NCBI GenBank assembly: GCA_012064415.1
Contig: SSNU01000055.1
Location: 682,001 to 746,000, forward strand
DNA: 64,000 nucleotides
Origin: Gyrodactylus bullatarudis
Taxonomy: Eukaryota; Platyhelminthes; Monogenea; Gyrodactylidea; Gyrodactylidae
Direction of reading: 5' to 3'
The position numbers and the translations under genes are program-made. This document shows positions 23,701-35,359 of this stretch, piece after piece. The stretch's first letter is position 1. The number at the start of each line of letters is the position of its first letter. Under the pieces are notes generated by a model that did no database searches, was not told the origin of the DNA, and worked only from the letters and a program-made list of their open reading frames with translations.

Positions 23701-26700
23701 CATCTCTAACATATCCCAAATTAACCCTTTTAATGCCGATGGACATATATGTTCATTTTCCAAATTTTTTGAACCTTCATAACTCTGCCAGCTTGATAGG
23801 TTTCTGGATCAGTTAAAGTTTAAATTGAAGCCCACAATGTGAAACTGCATTAGTAATATATAGATACCTGACCAAATAACCTGGTATCTTCATAGCTAAA
23901 TTTTGGTTTTTATAAAAATTGTCTCGGCACCGAAAGGGTTAATCGGAATATTTTACTAGAATATATGCAGTGCTGATTAAAAATACCTTACGAATCTATT
24001 TCTAATTAAAATTGCACTCAAACGGCTCAAAATTTAGATTTTAATCGATTGTAGTAGAAAAAAATACACCCGTAGTTAATTTGAAGTTGGGAATTTATGA
24101 TTTTTACAAAATTCTAAATTTTTTCATCAAGAAATCGAATTTGATCAAGATTTTGAGACCCTCTTTCACGATACGGAGAAAAAATCAATTTTTAAGGAAA
24201 AAACGGCAAATTTGAAATCTTGAACCTTTTTTTTGAACTTAAGTCGAATTTTTTTAATGTGAGAGAGTGATCAAAAGTTGATTTTTAAGATCTCGATCTC
24301 AATTAGGTTTAGGTGACTGTGGAAAGAAAATTTATTGTATTCCTTTAAATTATCCTGGCCATATTGAATAAATATTTTTCCAATTTTCACTTTCATGTTT
24401 TTGAACAAAGGCTTTCTTTTTCAATGAAAACAAGTTTTCCTAAGCAAATAATTCTCTCAATTTGTGTATCTCATGCAGACAGTCTAGAGAGAAAGTCTTG
24501 TCTTCAAAATGTACTCAAACATCTCTCGAGAAGACCCTTGTCCGAGTCTTTAGGTTCAAGGTTGAAATTATCCCAGTGAGGAAATTTTGATCTCATTTCC
24601 GATAGATCTACACCTGTAGTTAATATGAAGATAAGAACTTATGATTTTTACAAAAATCTTATTTTTTTCATCAAGAAATCGAATTAGATCATGAGGCCCT
24701 CTTTCACGATCATAATTAGTCAAAGAAATCAAATATGCTGAACCTGGTTTTTAAGAATCACTCCATAATCGTGTCAAAATCAAATTTTGATTTTTTCATC
24801 ATTTTCCCTACTTGAAAGTCGATGAAATTTGGTATTTGATAAGATCCCAGAAAAATGACGAATTTATCAAAAATTTTATTATGATCATCGGTTTTTTTGT
24901 CTTATTGTGATCCTGAAAATCAACTTTTGATCACTCTCCCACATTGAAATCAACAAAAATTTTCAACTCAAAGTTCAAAAAAATGGGAATTTGGCGATAC
25001 TTCGAGATTTCAAATTTGCCGTTTTATTCTCCGTATCGTGAAAGAGGGCCTCATGATCTAGATTCCAAAAATTCTTGATCAAATTCGATTTCTTGATGAA
25101 AAAAATAAGAATTTTGTAAAAATCATAAATTCCCATCTTCATATTAATTAGCTTTATGAATTCTAAGGCCTATTTTGAATTGACGCATGTCTCATTCACG
25201 TTCGATGAATTCTTACCACTTAACCACTTGGAACCTTTGAATATCTTTAAAAGGGGTAAAATGGGCATTACCTTAACGTGGAATATTTTTTCCCCTTTAG
25301 AAAATATGCCAAAAATCATCCGGGTACTAATTCCTATGAGAATATCAATTAGTGCTTACTAAGTTCTTACTGTGAGTTGTTCTGAGAAAAAAAATTTCCC
25401 CTACTATTTCATTGCATGACCTATCGAAAATTGTAAAAAACAATGAGAGATTTTGAACATGAGCGACATACTGTTTCGACAAATAAGCACTTTGCTAGTA
25501 GGTTTAATGTCTAAAAAGCATTAGGGGAGTTCAATCATTTCCTAGATTCCAGTAGGGATGTTCATCAAGAAGCTTACTGACATACTCAAGATGGGGAAAC
25601 ATTTTTTTCATCAAGATTGATCCCCATTGATTCTTCCAATTTGAGACAAGAAATTTTTAATTGAAATGAATTTCAATGAACGTGATTAATTCTTGTACTC
25701 TCTGCTACGCTAAGAAGAAGGAGTATGATATTTTTAGGATTAACACTACCTCTGTAATGCAATCCAATTTTTCTTATCTTCTCCAATTCAACTCCTATAC
25801 CAGAAGAAAGTCTTTGGAACTTTTATTCCTGATAAGCGAGGAGAGAATATTCAATGCATGTGATTAAAAGTTCAGTTAAACTTTTGTATGAATTTTTTTG
25901 GAGTTTTCCAGCAAAGTCAATTGAGAAAATCAATTATATAGTGACCTTTTAAAGTTGGTTGACATGAAGTTAGGAATCTATGATTTTTACAGAAATCTCG
26001 ATATTTTCATCAAGAATTCGAATCTGTTGAAGATTTTCTGGAATCCTACTCATGCTGCCCACTTTTACCAGTTGAAGAAAAAAAATCTGAAAAAAAATTA
26101 TTTTTATGAAAAATATGGTCAGTTTTCAAATTCCCATTTGGCACCAAAATCCCATTTTTTCGAACTTTGAGCTGAAAATTTTTGTTGATTTGAAAGTTGG
26201 AGGGTGATCGAAAGAGGTTTTTCAGGATCAAGATTAGACAAGAAAGCTGACTAGCACCGTCAAGTTATCGACAGTAACCCCATTATCGAGAGATTTTGAA
26301 TTATCGAAATTTCATTGATTTTCAAGTAGTGAAAATGATCAAAAAAACGAAATTCCGCTCCCAAACGATAATGAGGTTAAGCATAAGAGCAGATTCAGTT
26401 GAATTGATTTTCTTGTCTAATCTTGATCCTGAAAAACCTCTTTCGATCACCCTCCAACTTTCAAATCAACAAAAATTTTCAGCTCAAAGTTCGAAAAAAT
26501 GGGATTTTGGTGCCAAATGGGAATTTGAAAACTGACCATATTTTTCATAAAAATAATTTTTTTTCAGATTTTTTTTCTTCAACTGGTAAAAGTTGGCAGC
26601 ATGAGTAGGATTCCAGAAAATCTTCAACAGATTCGAATTCTTGATGAAAATATCGAGATTTCTGTAAAAATCATAGATTCCCAACTTCATATCAATTAGC

Positions 26701-28259
26701 TTTATATTTAACTAACTGATCGTTCAGATATCATTACACTGGAATGGGACTTTTTCTAAGAGCTAGATGACCTCCTATTCTAATAGACTTGAATTTCCAG
26801 ATACTTTTATTCAAAAATTTTTTGTTTTAATTAATATCTGATATAATGTAATTTCGTGTATGAGATTTTATTTTTAAATTGTGAAATAGTTCCAAATTTA
26901 GGAAGTTTCCAAAATGTATGCCATAATAATACTACAGAAATTGAATTCTACAGAAAAACAGTCATTTTGATTAAGAAATAACTTGTCTATCACATGAAAA
27001 AATTAAGCAATTAATAAAGTTTATACATGTCTTACAAATTGAGAAAAATTTCAATGAATTGTGGACTATAGAACTGATTACATTTTTGTTTATTTATTTC
27101 TCTAATGACCTATTTCATTATAACAATACAAGCATTAGTTAGATATTCTGTGTAATATCGTCAAGAATGATTCCAAATTTCCATTGATTTTTTATAAAAG
27201 CCAGAATATTTTTCACTCTTGAAAAAAACACAAACTATTTTTGTGTCTTTGATGAGAGAAAACAATGACTAAGACTGGAGACAAAAGATGTTTGATCTTT
27301 TATTTGTAACTCTTTTCAATTACACACACACAAGAGAGAAAACATAACAACTATTCATCAGTAGAAGAAGAAAAGCTCCATTAATGTTCTAGTTCTCAAA
27401 GTATTCATATTACAATGAGTCAACCAAGTTGTATGGGTGAGATGAATGTGAGCTTTGCGGTCCTCGATGAAAATTTTGAGCTTTTACGATTTTTTAATTC
27501 ACTAAAACTACTATTCCAAAACATGGAAGAAAGCTTATTTTATTGAAATCTTTGGCCTTGTAGGTGATTTCATTACACGTAAATAGGTTCAAGTACATAT
27601 TGGTTATTTTTTTGAACCCAATAGAACTGTTTTTATTGGTTTTTTTACTTGACATCACATCACTACACCTAGTATGAACAAGAAATTGGCTTATTTCAAA
27701 AGTACACAAGGAATCATGTTGAGTATTGGTTTTATACTACATTTTGAAACATTGTACACTACATCTTTAGTGTCACGAATATGAATGAATGTAACTCCAT
27801 CTGTAGTCTGTATTTTATGGAGGGAGAAAGCAAAGGGAAACATGTTGTTATCAGCGAGAAGCAAGAAACTCTAAGGATTCCAGAGCGGGAAAATTGTTAA
27901 ATGAATACTAAAGTGTAATTTCTCTTTGATTATTCTGTTTTTAAGCTCTCCGCTTTTACGTTAAAAAACAAGTTGGATAAAATTTTGATAAAAAGACTAA
28001 TTCTTGTATTTCTTTACTTTTGCAGTACCAGAAACGAATGTCCCTAAAACAGAAGAACAAAATCATCAAGAGTGAACGAGTAAAGGCAAAAACCCTCAAC
28101 CTGGGATGCATCTCATCGCCGTGCATGTTCCGACAAATCCGTCATTTGAGCAGAGAAGATTTGGATCATGTTGATGATCCTATTGCCTTTGTACCCTCAA
28201 AGTATAAACCCTCAATGGCCCGCTTACAGACTAGTACGATAAAAAATTATCCCAGCTAA
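20787..28259 (+). CDS. Unrecognised two-exon protein, 426 aa
   Basis: Exon 1 20787-21833 and exon 2 28026-28259 join in phase 0 with strong sites (TGT|GTAAGTATA and a TTTACTTTTGCAG acceptor), separated by a 6.2-kb intron. I do not recognise the family. Residues 1-135 are Ser/Asn/Thr-rich and likely disordered (SSASTSSAETAK, YADSGIYSATY). Residues about 140-345 look globular, with hydrophobic segments such as GYFVLLGHKD, GILCHQKTLRILWEGEV and FSLVIIMANSK. The tail from exon 2 is basic (KRMSLKQKNKIIKSERVKAK). No signal peptide or membrane segment is seen, so the product is probably intracellular. Exon pairing is inferred; an unseen small exon in the long intron is possible. Confidence 0.7.
23725..23938. 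mobile_element. piggyBac-like MITE with TTAA target duplication
   Basis: A 214-bp segment flanked by TTAA at 23721-23724 and 23939-23942. Its ends are inverted repeats: left CCCTTTTAATGCCGA and right, read inwards, CCCTTTCGGTGCCGA. TTAA plus CCCTTT ends is the piggyBac-superfamily pattern. The element has no open frame. A small ACATATATGT palindrome lies near the left end. Confidence 0.8.
24071..24300. repeat. Single arm of an older foldback element
   Basis: GTAGTTAATTTGAAGTTGGG begins an arm matching the left arm at 24616-24760, including CCCTCTTTCACGATACGG. No clear opposite arm was found, so this is probably a decayed copy. Confidence 0.6.
24616..25155. repeat. Foldback element, diverged subfamily
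   Basis: The left arm starting at GTAGTTAATATGAAGATAAG pairs with the right arm ending CATCTTCATATTAATTAGC. The arms share TTTTTCATCAAGAAATCGAA and GAGGCCCTCTTTCACGAT in inverted orientation. It has the same terminal sequence logic as the 25951 family but a different internal block. Confidence 0.75.
25951..26704. mobile_element. Complete foldback (long-hairpin MITE) element
   Basis: Two nearly identical inverted arms of about 295 bp (25951-26246 and 26409-26704) flank a 160-bp centre. The left end reads AAAGTTGGTTGACATGAAGT and the right end is close to its complement. Arms include GGAATCTATGATTTTTACAG, a block with TTTTTTTCTTC and GGATCAAGATTAGACAAGAA. The 61-71 codon open frames in the arms mirror each other and are by-products of the symmetry. 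Related copies lie at 10431, 49952 and 52741. A TA target duplication is possible but not proven. Confidence 0.9.
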
Positions 28260-29890
28260 AGAGCGTTGGCCAATTTACCCATAGCACTGATTACTGTATT
28301 GCATATTGTGTATCGAAGATCTTTTTGATTAATTCTATCGATTTGTAAATATATTGGAAAAGGCCCAAGAATGATTTCAATCAAGTCCCCTTATGATATG
28401 TAAGAGAAGGGTTTTTACTTGTATAACAAGACTTGACAAGATGGCCATAAATGGCGAATCTGTAACCTGTATGATGATTATACATGATATATTATGATGT
28501 AAGAGATATAAATATTTGTTTATTAACCAACTTATAAAAATATAAAGTTATATTACTTCTATATATTAATAGTCTGAATAATATGAAGATGGGAATTTAT
28601 GATTCAGGATATTTGATTTCTCTGCCTAATCGTGATCCTAAAAATCAACTTTGAATGAGCAGTGTTGTAGTTTAAAGAAAGATTTAGAATAGATCTTTAT
28701 TGGTACGATATAAGCTCAATGCCTTTTCTTTTTTTACCGTACACTTGATATATAAACTCGGGATGTATGAAAGAGATCAAAACTACTCGCGATGATCTCT
28801 TTTATATAGACGACACATGAGAATTTTCGGCAAGTTAATCAATTTCAAATATGTAATTATTATTAATAGACAATCAAAAGCGATCGTAAGCAAGATTATC
28901 AAAGCTTACATACAAAGAGATACAAGGGAATCAAACTTATCCACTCTGTTTAAAAGCGTCTAGCTTACCATACGTCGTCGTAAGTAGTTTACGTATGAAA
29001 ATTTGTATGTTTTCATCTACAGTATCCGGACGTATTCACTGTCTGTCTGAGAATTGTACATTTACTTTTCCCCAAATGCATTAGTAATCTTCTCCATGGA
29101 GTTGCTGGCTGTTTCGTGTAGTGCTTTCTTCTTTACTAAATGGTTTAATTGCCTCTCGTACTATGGAAATTATTGACTTGAATTCAGTCTCGTGGTAAAA
29201 ATGAAAAGTATGCTTAAATTTTAAACATTATCAGTTTGAAAATTCTCTCTTTTGTAAAAGTCAGACTGAAAAGTTATTCATCTACAATGTATATAGTACA
29301 CACAGTTTATGCAATGCTCAAAGTTTCTTGTATTGATTTTATTTGTTTTTCGAATAACTCTACTCAACAAGTCTTGTTTCATAGCTCACAAGTTGAATTA
29401 TGATGATAAAAATGAGACAAAAGATAAAAGATTTACCCTCAACATAAGAGATACATGTGGGTCCTTCTTGCACTTGATAATCTTCTATGCAGATATACAT
29501 TGGACCAATCAAAACGAATTAAAGTGTCGATTTTTAATTGGTCAAAATATCGCCCAATGACCCCCATGTCTAATTCATTTTGAATAAACTTTGGATGAAT
29601 TTCATGACACTTGGTTTATTGCAATGAATAAACAAGAGAAAATTTTAGTGTAAAAATCACAACTTAAACTTTCATAGAGTTTTATTCCGTCTGTGTGCTT
29701 TGAAAAAAAAAATAATATGAAAATAATCAATTTTGACATGTTGCACATAATGAATTTGGAATGAAATTAGAAAAACCGTTGAGTAAATAAACTAAATAAT
29801 TTATTGTATTTTCTCATTAATGTACATCTTTTGAGTAATCCTCGTGGTTTTTATCATAATTTTGGTCATCACTTTTTGTCCATTGTTGAA
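28260..29890. other. Intergenic region between the unknown gene and PAQR
   Basis: 3' UTRs of the two convergent genes plus AT-rich DNA. TTTATT at 29800-29805 is the minus-strand AATAAA for the PAQR gene. A short foldback-family fragment lies near 28580-28650 (ATGAAGATGGGAATTTATGA). No gene was recognised. Confidence 0.45.
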
Positions 29891-31094
29891 TTAATCCTTA
29901 AAGGTTTCAATGATTTGGGAAACATAGCTTTTGATATGATGGTCATCTTTGGGCTCAACAATAAGATTACTATAGCAATTTTCGTAAAAGTAAAACTTGC
30001 AATCACCTTGATTGAAGCGCCAATTAGAAAGGACCATAAGACCATGAAAATGCAATAATGCCGCAATAACTACAAATACGTGAAATATTTGATGACTCTG
30101 GAACCAAATATCAAAACGACCGGGAAATAAACGTTCAGGTACACGGGTTGCATAAATAGCAGCGCCGCCAATGTAAAATATTGCCATTAGAGTGAACCAA
30201 ATGAGACCAGAATTTGATACCACCTCATAGGAAGAATTTTCAATTAAAAAGTGAGTAATTGGAATTAGGCCAGACAGGCCAAGCAGGACAAAAATGATCG
30301 CTCGGAAAGCCCGATATTTTGCAGTGGCAAACTTATCGAACATGCTCACACAAATTGCAAAAGATCCGAGGATAATTATTAGTAGAATGTAAAATATTTT
30401 TGCCCAAAGGGAGCAATAAAAGAGATAGTAAATAAAAGGTACAAATGATCCTATTGTGAGCACTGCGATTCCGGCATAATCAAGTCTAAAAAGGAAATTT
30501 GGATTAGGATTTTGAACTCACTTGTTGAAAAGTCGACCAATACTCTCTGAATGGCAATAAACGGTATGAAATAGCCAGGAAAAGCCAAGACATAGAATAG
30601 CACCAATGTAGAAAGCAGAATCAACGAGTTTATCTTGCCAATGACTTAGCTCTGATGAATGAGATACATGTCCAATAAAAATCGCTATGAATGTAGCACA
30701 GCCTAGTAAATGTGTCCATATATTACCAGTTTCCGTGTGGATTCTGAATATAGAGTTGAAACAAGCTTTGAATGTGTTCAACTGAGGTCTATGGCCACGT
30801 AAAAGAAAGTCATTATCTTTAAGCCAAAGTGGTAAGCTGCCATGATTAACAACTTGCCACCCTCGCATCCAGACATGCCTGATGAACTCTTCAGCAGTAT
30901 GAGCCATTGTTTGAGCCATCTATATTATAATGATAGAGTTTTAATTGATTTACCTGGGAAAATTCACCATTTTTGAGATAATCAGCACAGCCTACATTTC
31001 CCTCTGCATCTTCAGGAGCGTCAATCTCCCTTATTTCATCGACAGAAATCTCTCTAGGTTGTACAACTATATTGGATGTTGATGGTTCTGTCAT
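29891..31094 (-). CDS. ADIPOR: Adiponectin receptor-like PAQR protein
   Basis: Seven-helix PAQR-family receptor/ceramidase linked to lipid signalling and membrane fluidity. Exons in transcript order 30954-31094, 30522-30919, 29891-30485; introns 34 and 36 nt; 377 aa (human ADIPOR1 375). Seen: the juxtamembrane block WLKDNDFLLRGHRP, SIFRIHTETGNIWTHL, SWLFHTVYCHSE with the first zinc histidine, KLDYAGIAVL with the zinc-site Asp, ERLFPGRFDIWFQSHQIFH with the two C-terminal zinc histidines. The putative active-site residues are therefore retained. The true start is the ATG at 31094; an upstream in-frame TTG codon is not a credible start. Head-to-head with the ENPP-like gene. Confidence 0.96.
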
Positions 31095-31259
31095 CAATAA
31101 CAAGATATGAAATTCATCTATTAAAGGAGAGCTTAAAGTGGCAAAATCTTATTTTAAAATAATTTTAATAAAATTATTTATTTTGAAAGCTTGCCTCAAA
31201 TTATAACACTAGATATTTTTTTTGAAATATTTGTTTTGTTGAAGCAAAGTAAACTAGTT
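31095..31259. promoter_or_regulatory. Shared divergent promoter region, PAQR / ENPP-like
   Basis: 165 bp between opposite start codons, AT-rich, with no distinct TATA box. Bidirectional promoter inferred from spacing. Confidence 0.45.
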
Positions 31260-32728
31260 ATGCAGGATCTTAAGTTATCGAAATCAAAATTTTCCATTTT
31301 ATTTCTCATTGTATTATCAGTTAGCATCTATGTTGTATTTACAAGTTATACTAACAAACTTAATCCAAGATATCCTGTAGTGATAATTTGCATGAGCGGA
31401 TTTCGTACAGATTATTTAAAACTTGTTGAAGAATCACTGGGAAATGAAGCAGTTGAGCAATTCACGATGTTGACTTCCTCTGGAATTAAAATAATCACCC
31501 CAAAACACGTTTTTCCCATGACAACTTTGTCGAATTTACAAAGTTTCCTAACTGGTCTTTACCCCAATCAGCATGAAATCTTTGGAGATTATTTCTACAA
31601 CAAGGAAAATAAAAAGGTTTTTGATGCTTCTCTAAATTTCAAAGATGTCAACAGCGATTGGATTCGTGCTAACGAGACTAAATCTCCCATTTGGTATTCT
31701 CTCGAAATGAATGAATTGCGCACAGCTAGTCTCTCTTGGCCTCTCAACGAATTAAAGTTTAAGGGGAAGACGCCATTCAAAGTGATTGATTACAAGACAA
31801 GTTCAGAAAATCTCACAATCGCAGATAAATTCGAGGTAATATCTGAATGGTTAACCATTCCGGGAATGTCCTTGATCATGGCATATTTTGATGAACCTGG
31901 CCAGACTGCGAAGTTAAATGGAACAAATAATGAAGTCATTGGAAAGGTAGAAAAACTTTTAATTTGTTTAACTGCTTTTATTTCTCTGTAAAGGTTATCG
32001 CAGAACTAAATCAAGGTCTAAGGAACTTGTCTAACTTTTGCAGTAAAAAATCTTTAAGGTATAATTTATTCTTGTTCTCTGAATCAACAACCATTCCCAT
32101 AGTCAAAGATGAACGAACAAGTGTGGAGAATTGTATCAGTGATAGACATGAGTATAGAGTTTTCATCTCTGATTCCTTGGCGCTAATCTACTTGGAAGAG
32201 GAAAGAAATCTGTAAGAACTGACAATTCTGAGTAACGCCCACTTTTAGACATGACAACATGACAAGTTTGGAAGTTGCCCAAGAGATTGTTAATGAAATG
32301 AGGTTTTGCGAGGAAAAATTGACACCCTACCTCTGGGCAAATGCCCCAGCTCCCTTGAAATTAACAGAGGAGGTTACTTCAACCACGCCAGACATAGTTA
32401 TTTTACCACCATCAGGGCATTTATTCATAAACAATGGGAGAAACATTGTCAATAATAATACGAGTGAGAAATTATTACCTTAAATTTTTATCTTGAGTAC
32501 AAATTTCCGTTTTTCATAGGACTCAAGTCTGTCAAGGGCTACTCGTCAGTATTGGCTCTGATGAATTCTATGTTCATACTGAATGGACCTTCCTTCAGAT
32601 CGAAATTACAAATTGCCAATATAGAGATAGTGGATTTTTATCAAGTAATTTGTCAAATTCTCAAAGTTCCTCCCCATCCACATATGGGAAGTGAACAGAT
32701 TCTGAAAAGGATATTATTCTCTGATTGA
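31260..32728 (+). CDS. ENPP-family protein lacking metal-binding residues (probable pseudoenzyme)
   Basis: Ectonucleotide pyrophosphatase/phosphodiesterase fold; active members are type II or lipid-anchored ectoenzymes using two zinc ions. Exons 31260-31946, 31994-32211, 32249-32463, 32520-32728; phases agree; 442 aa. Residues 11-28 form a signal-anchor helix. Family landmarks are clear: PVVIICMSGFRTDYL, VFPMTTLSNLQSFLTGLYPNQHEIFGDYFY, GYSSVLALMNSMFILNGPSF. The nucleophile Thr89 and Asn92 remain, but the metal ligands are replaced: Asp of DGFR by Ser46, Asp/His of the EPDxxGH motif by Gly214/Lys218, Asp/His of SDHGM by Glu259/Ser260, and His of HGYDN by Lys379. The intact frame and splicing argue against a decaying gene. 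Catalysis by the usual mechanism is unlikely. Confidence 0.88.
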
Positions 32729-32792
32729 TTAATAATACATAAGATATATATTAAATTTAAATGAAGTTTGAATTTCATATTGATCATCGTTA

Positions 32793-35248
32793 TTATTTCT
32801 TGACATTATTTACAGCATTATTCGGATGACCAGTCGATGACGGGTTAGATGAGTTTTGGTTTCTTAGATAACTATAGACTTCCATAAGATTATTACTAGT
32901 TACAGGATACTTAATGCTGGAGACTACAGCTATAAGAGAAATGTACAGAGATGAATTAAACACATTACAAAATGTTTGAAAATGTTCCACTCACAAGATC
33001 CAGAGGTAATATGATTAGGTTCTGTTTTGTCAGTCCTGACTCTGAGGAATTTCCAAGTGTTTGCCATGTAGTCAAAGGTGCACTCGACAATCTTTCCATC
33101 CAAGTTTAACTCTGATGTTTTCCGATTATTCAATCGTACACAATGAGTATTTTGACCTCCAAGATAGAGGTCGGCAATAATTTCCGGAAGATCTCCAATT
33201 TTATTTGATCTGTAGACGCGAACTAAAAAGTCAACACTATTCAACTCGGGAGGTTTCCACTTTAGAGTTGTGGGACATGTACCAAGCATGTATTTATCAT
33301 GAGGTCCGGATGGCTGGAAAATAACACCGTCAAGTTCTATGCCCAGTATCTTGTCAAGGTTAGGATCTAAAAGCTAAAAATTACGATTTTATAATTGATA
33401 ATTTCACATTGCAATAATGCAGAGATTTCTTACTTTGGGAAGCTCTAAAATGTCAGTAAAGTTTTTAATTAAAACCTTGAAGCTTTCGGTTGAACAATCA
33501 AGCCATTTCTGATGTTTAGCGGTTGACCTCGGTCGAATAATATGATTTTCTATTGCTCTATATCTTTCGCAAAAAGGTCTATGACCATAACTCCGATCAT
33601 ACATAACTATAGCATCATAGATGAGAAAGTTTGGCGTCTCTTCAATGTCATGAGGACCTTTTACGAGAACCATTTCTCCATCAAGTAAGCTATTGGCCAA
33701 ATGTCCATGTTCATGGTCTAAAAAATCGACTGTAGTTTCAGGTTCTGACGAGCGTAAATGCACCCAGTGCATCGTTGGAAAGAATAAATTGTTCACCTGC
33801 AAAGTTTACACATATTTTCATATTACAAATTACAGAATAGTATTAGAAAAAGTCTCTTACTTTGTAGACAAAATTACCACGATCGATGAGATAAACCCGA
33901 TTCTTTCCGTGAATAACCATGAGGTATCTGGTACCATCTGCCTTGTACGATATTTTATAGGGGAAATTTACTAATCTTTTCAAGTTTTCTCGTGTCATAG
34001 ATACAGGTTGGGATCCGCGAAACCTCAAGGGACGATTTCGACGCTTGATCTTTATTTTAATAGGCTCTAGACCATCTGATGAGGAATAAACCTTATTTTG
34101 TGCGGAAAATTCTTCTGGATCATTTTCCCCGTCATTATCTTCTTCATTTTCTGCATCTTCACCAGAAACATCCTGACTAGCTGGAACAGTTTGTCCATCA
34201 GGTGTGAAAATGAATCCACCCATTAGGCAATATTTCATGGCAAGTTCACGAATTTCATGAGCTTCGTAGGAATTTTGATCGAGGGTAGTGACACCTTTAA
34301 CGCCAGGCATTAGACTAGGAGTACCAAACGGTGGCGGAGGCAAAGCTTTTGGGTTGTCCTCTAATTTCAAGATTTTACTTGAAGTTTCCTGTTTAATTTC
34401 ATTACCATCATCGTCTCGAAGACTTCGCTTGAGAAGTCTTTCAGCATCTTTGATATCTTCTTCATTTTCTACACATTTAAAAGTTTAATTTAAATTATCA
34501 AAATATCATAATTGGTAAAATAAACTTACCTAAGCACCAACCAGGCAGGGGAGGAGCATCCGGGCAATCCTCGGGATCTCCATATCTTTCAAATAATTCC
34601 TTAATGTAAAACTCCTTGTAAATGCCAGGCTCTCGACTTTTTGCAAATAGCGCAACAGCAGCATCAACTCCAAAGTCTAGTTCTTCCACCATGTACGAGA
34701 CAATGAGAAAACCAGTCCTGTTGAAGCCATGGGTACAATGAACAGCTATTTAAAAAATAATACACAAAAATTAAAAGGGTTGGAAAAAATTTCAAGATTT
34801 GATTCTTAACTGGATGAGGGATATTTTAGTTAATTTACCTATTTTGGAATCTTCACTCGTTCTATTTTTAACGAAATTTCTCACAATATCGAGGAAAAGA
34901 TTGACTTGCTCTTGTGTAGGAGCTTCTTCGTTACCTTGACATTCGATTTTGACATGTTTTACATTGCAGGACTCAAAATCCTTTTTATTGTAGAAACGTT
35001 TAGACTTTGTCAGGTCTATAACTAAACCAATTGAATACTAAAATACGAATTAAATCAAAAGAACAGACAGGTTTCGCTAATTTTATCAGACGATCACAAT
35101 CAAAAATATCATTCTCATGAAGTAAATGAGAGAATTTTGCTGATAACGGAGTCTTGTAGGGTATAAAAATATCCTCTATAATATGACCAACAGGTGGACA
35201 ATTCTTCCATCTAGGGGGAAGAATAGGTAAACCCTTATTAGAGCTCAT
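32793..35248 (-). CDS. RNGTT: mRNA-capping enzyme, bifunctional triphosphatase-guanylyltransferase
   Basis: Nuclear enzyme that removes the 5' gamma-phosphate of nascent mRNA and adds GMP. Exons in transcript order 35069... i.e. 35069-35248, 34839-35037, 34530-34745, 33861-34468, 33434-33796, 32995-33373, 32793-32929; phases agree; 693 aa (human 597). N-terminal domain: [20 protein letters not shown], and the cysteine-phosphatase loop [10 protein letters not shown] with Cys130. C-terminal domain: nucleophile Lys374 in YKADGTR, then [16 protein letters not shown] and [13 protein letters not shown] (family WKPPSLNSVDF). A long acidic linker at about 295-320 is not in the human protein. Intron 1 is 31 nt with a weak GTCTGT donor, chosen because it alone restores the conserved VIDLT frame. 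Confidence 0.95.
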
Positions 35249-35359
35249 TTTTCATAATTTTGATCATTTCGAATAAAGAAAAATTTCGTAAAAAATATTT
35301 GACAAATGTGCAGTTGTTTTGTTAGGTAAAGAGTTTAAAAATTTTGTGACACTGTAGAC
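35249..35359. promoter_or_regulatory. Shared divergent promoter region, RNGTT / eIF3L
   Basis: 111 bp between the opposite start codons. AT-rich; no motif identified. Bidirectional function is inferred. Confidence 0.45.

Larger units (their letters stand above)
21834..28025. other. 6.2-kb repeat-rich intron
   Basis: Holds the piggyBac-like MITE at 23725, two copies of an older foldback family (24071-24300 and 24616-25155) and the best foldback copy at 25951-26704. The rest is AT-rich with a C8 run near 22433. No coding region was recognised; the short open frames here are chance or lie in the repeat arms. Confidence 0.55.

Noticed and set aside
25955..26690. Four 61-71 codon open frames on both strands
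   Set aside because: They mirror each other within the foldback arms and recur at 10729-10996; an effect of repeat symmetry, not genes.
29309..29560. 83-codon open frame with hydrophobic start
   Set aside because: The start resembles a signal peptide, but the rest shows no pattern and lies in the 3' flank between convergent genes; not supported.
31191..31259. Upstream extension of the ENPP-like frame
   Set aside because: It begins with TTG, has no ATG, and would place extra residues before a good signal-anchor; the ATG at 31260 is preferred.
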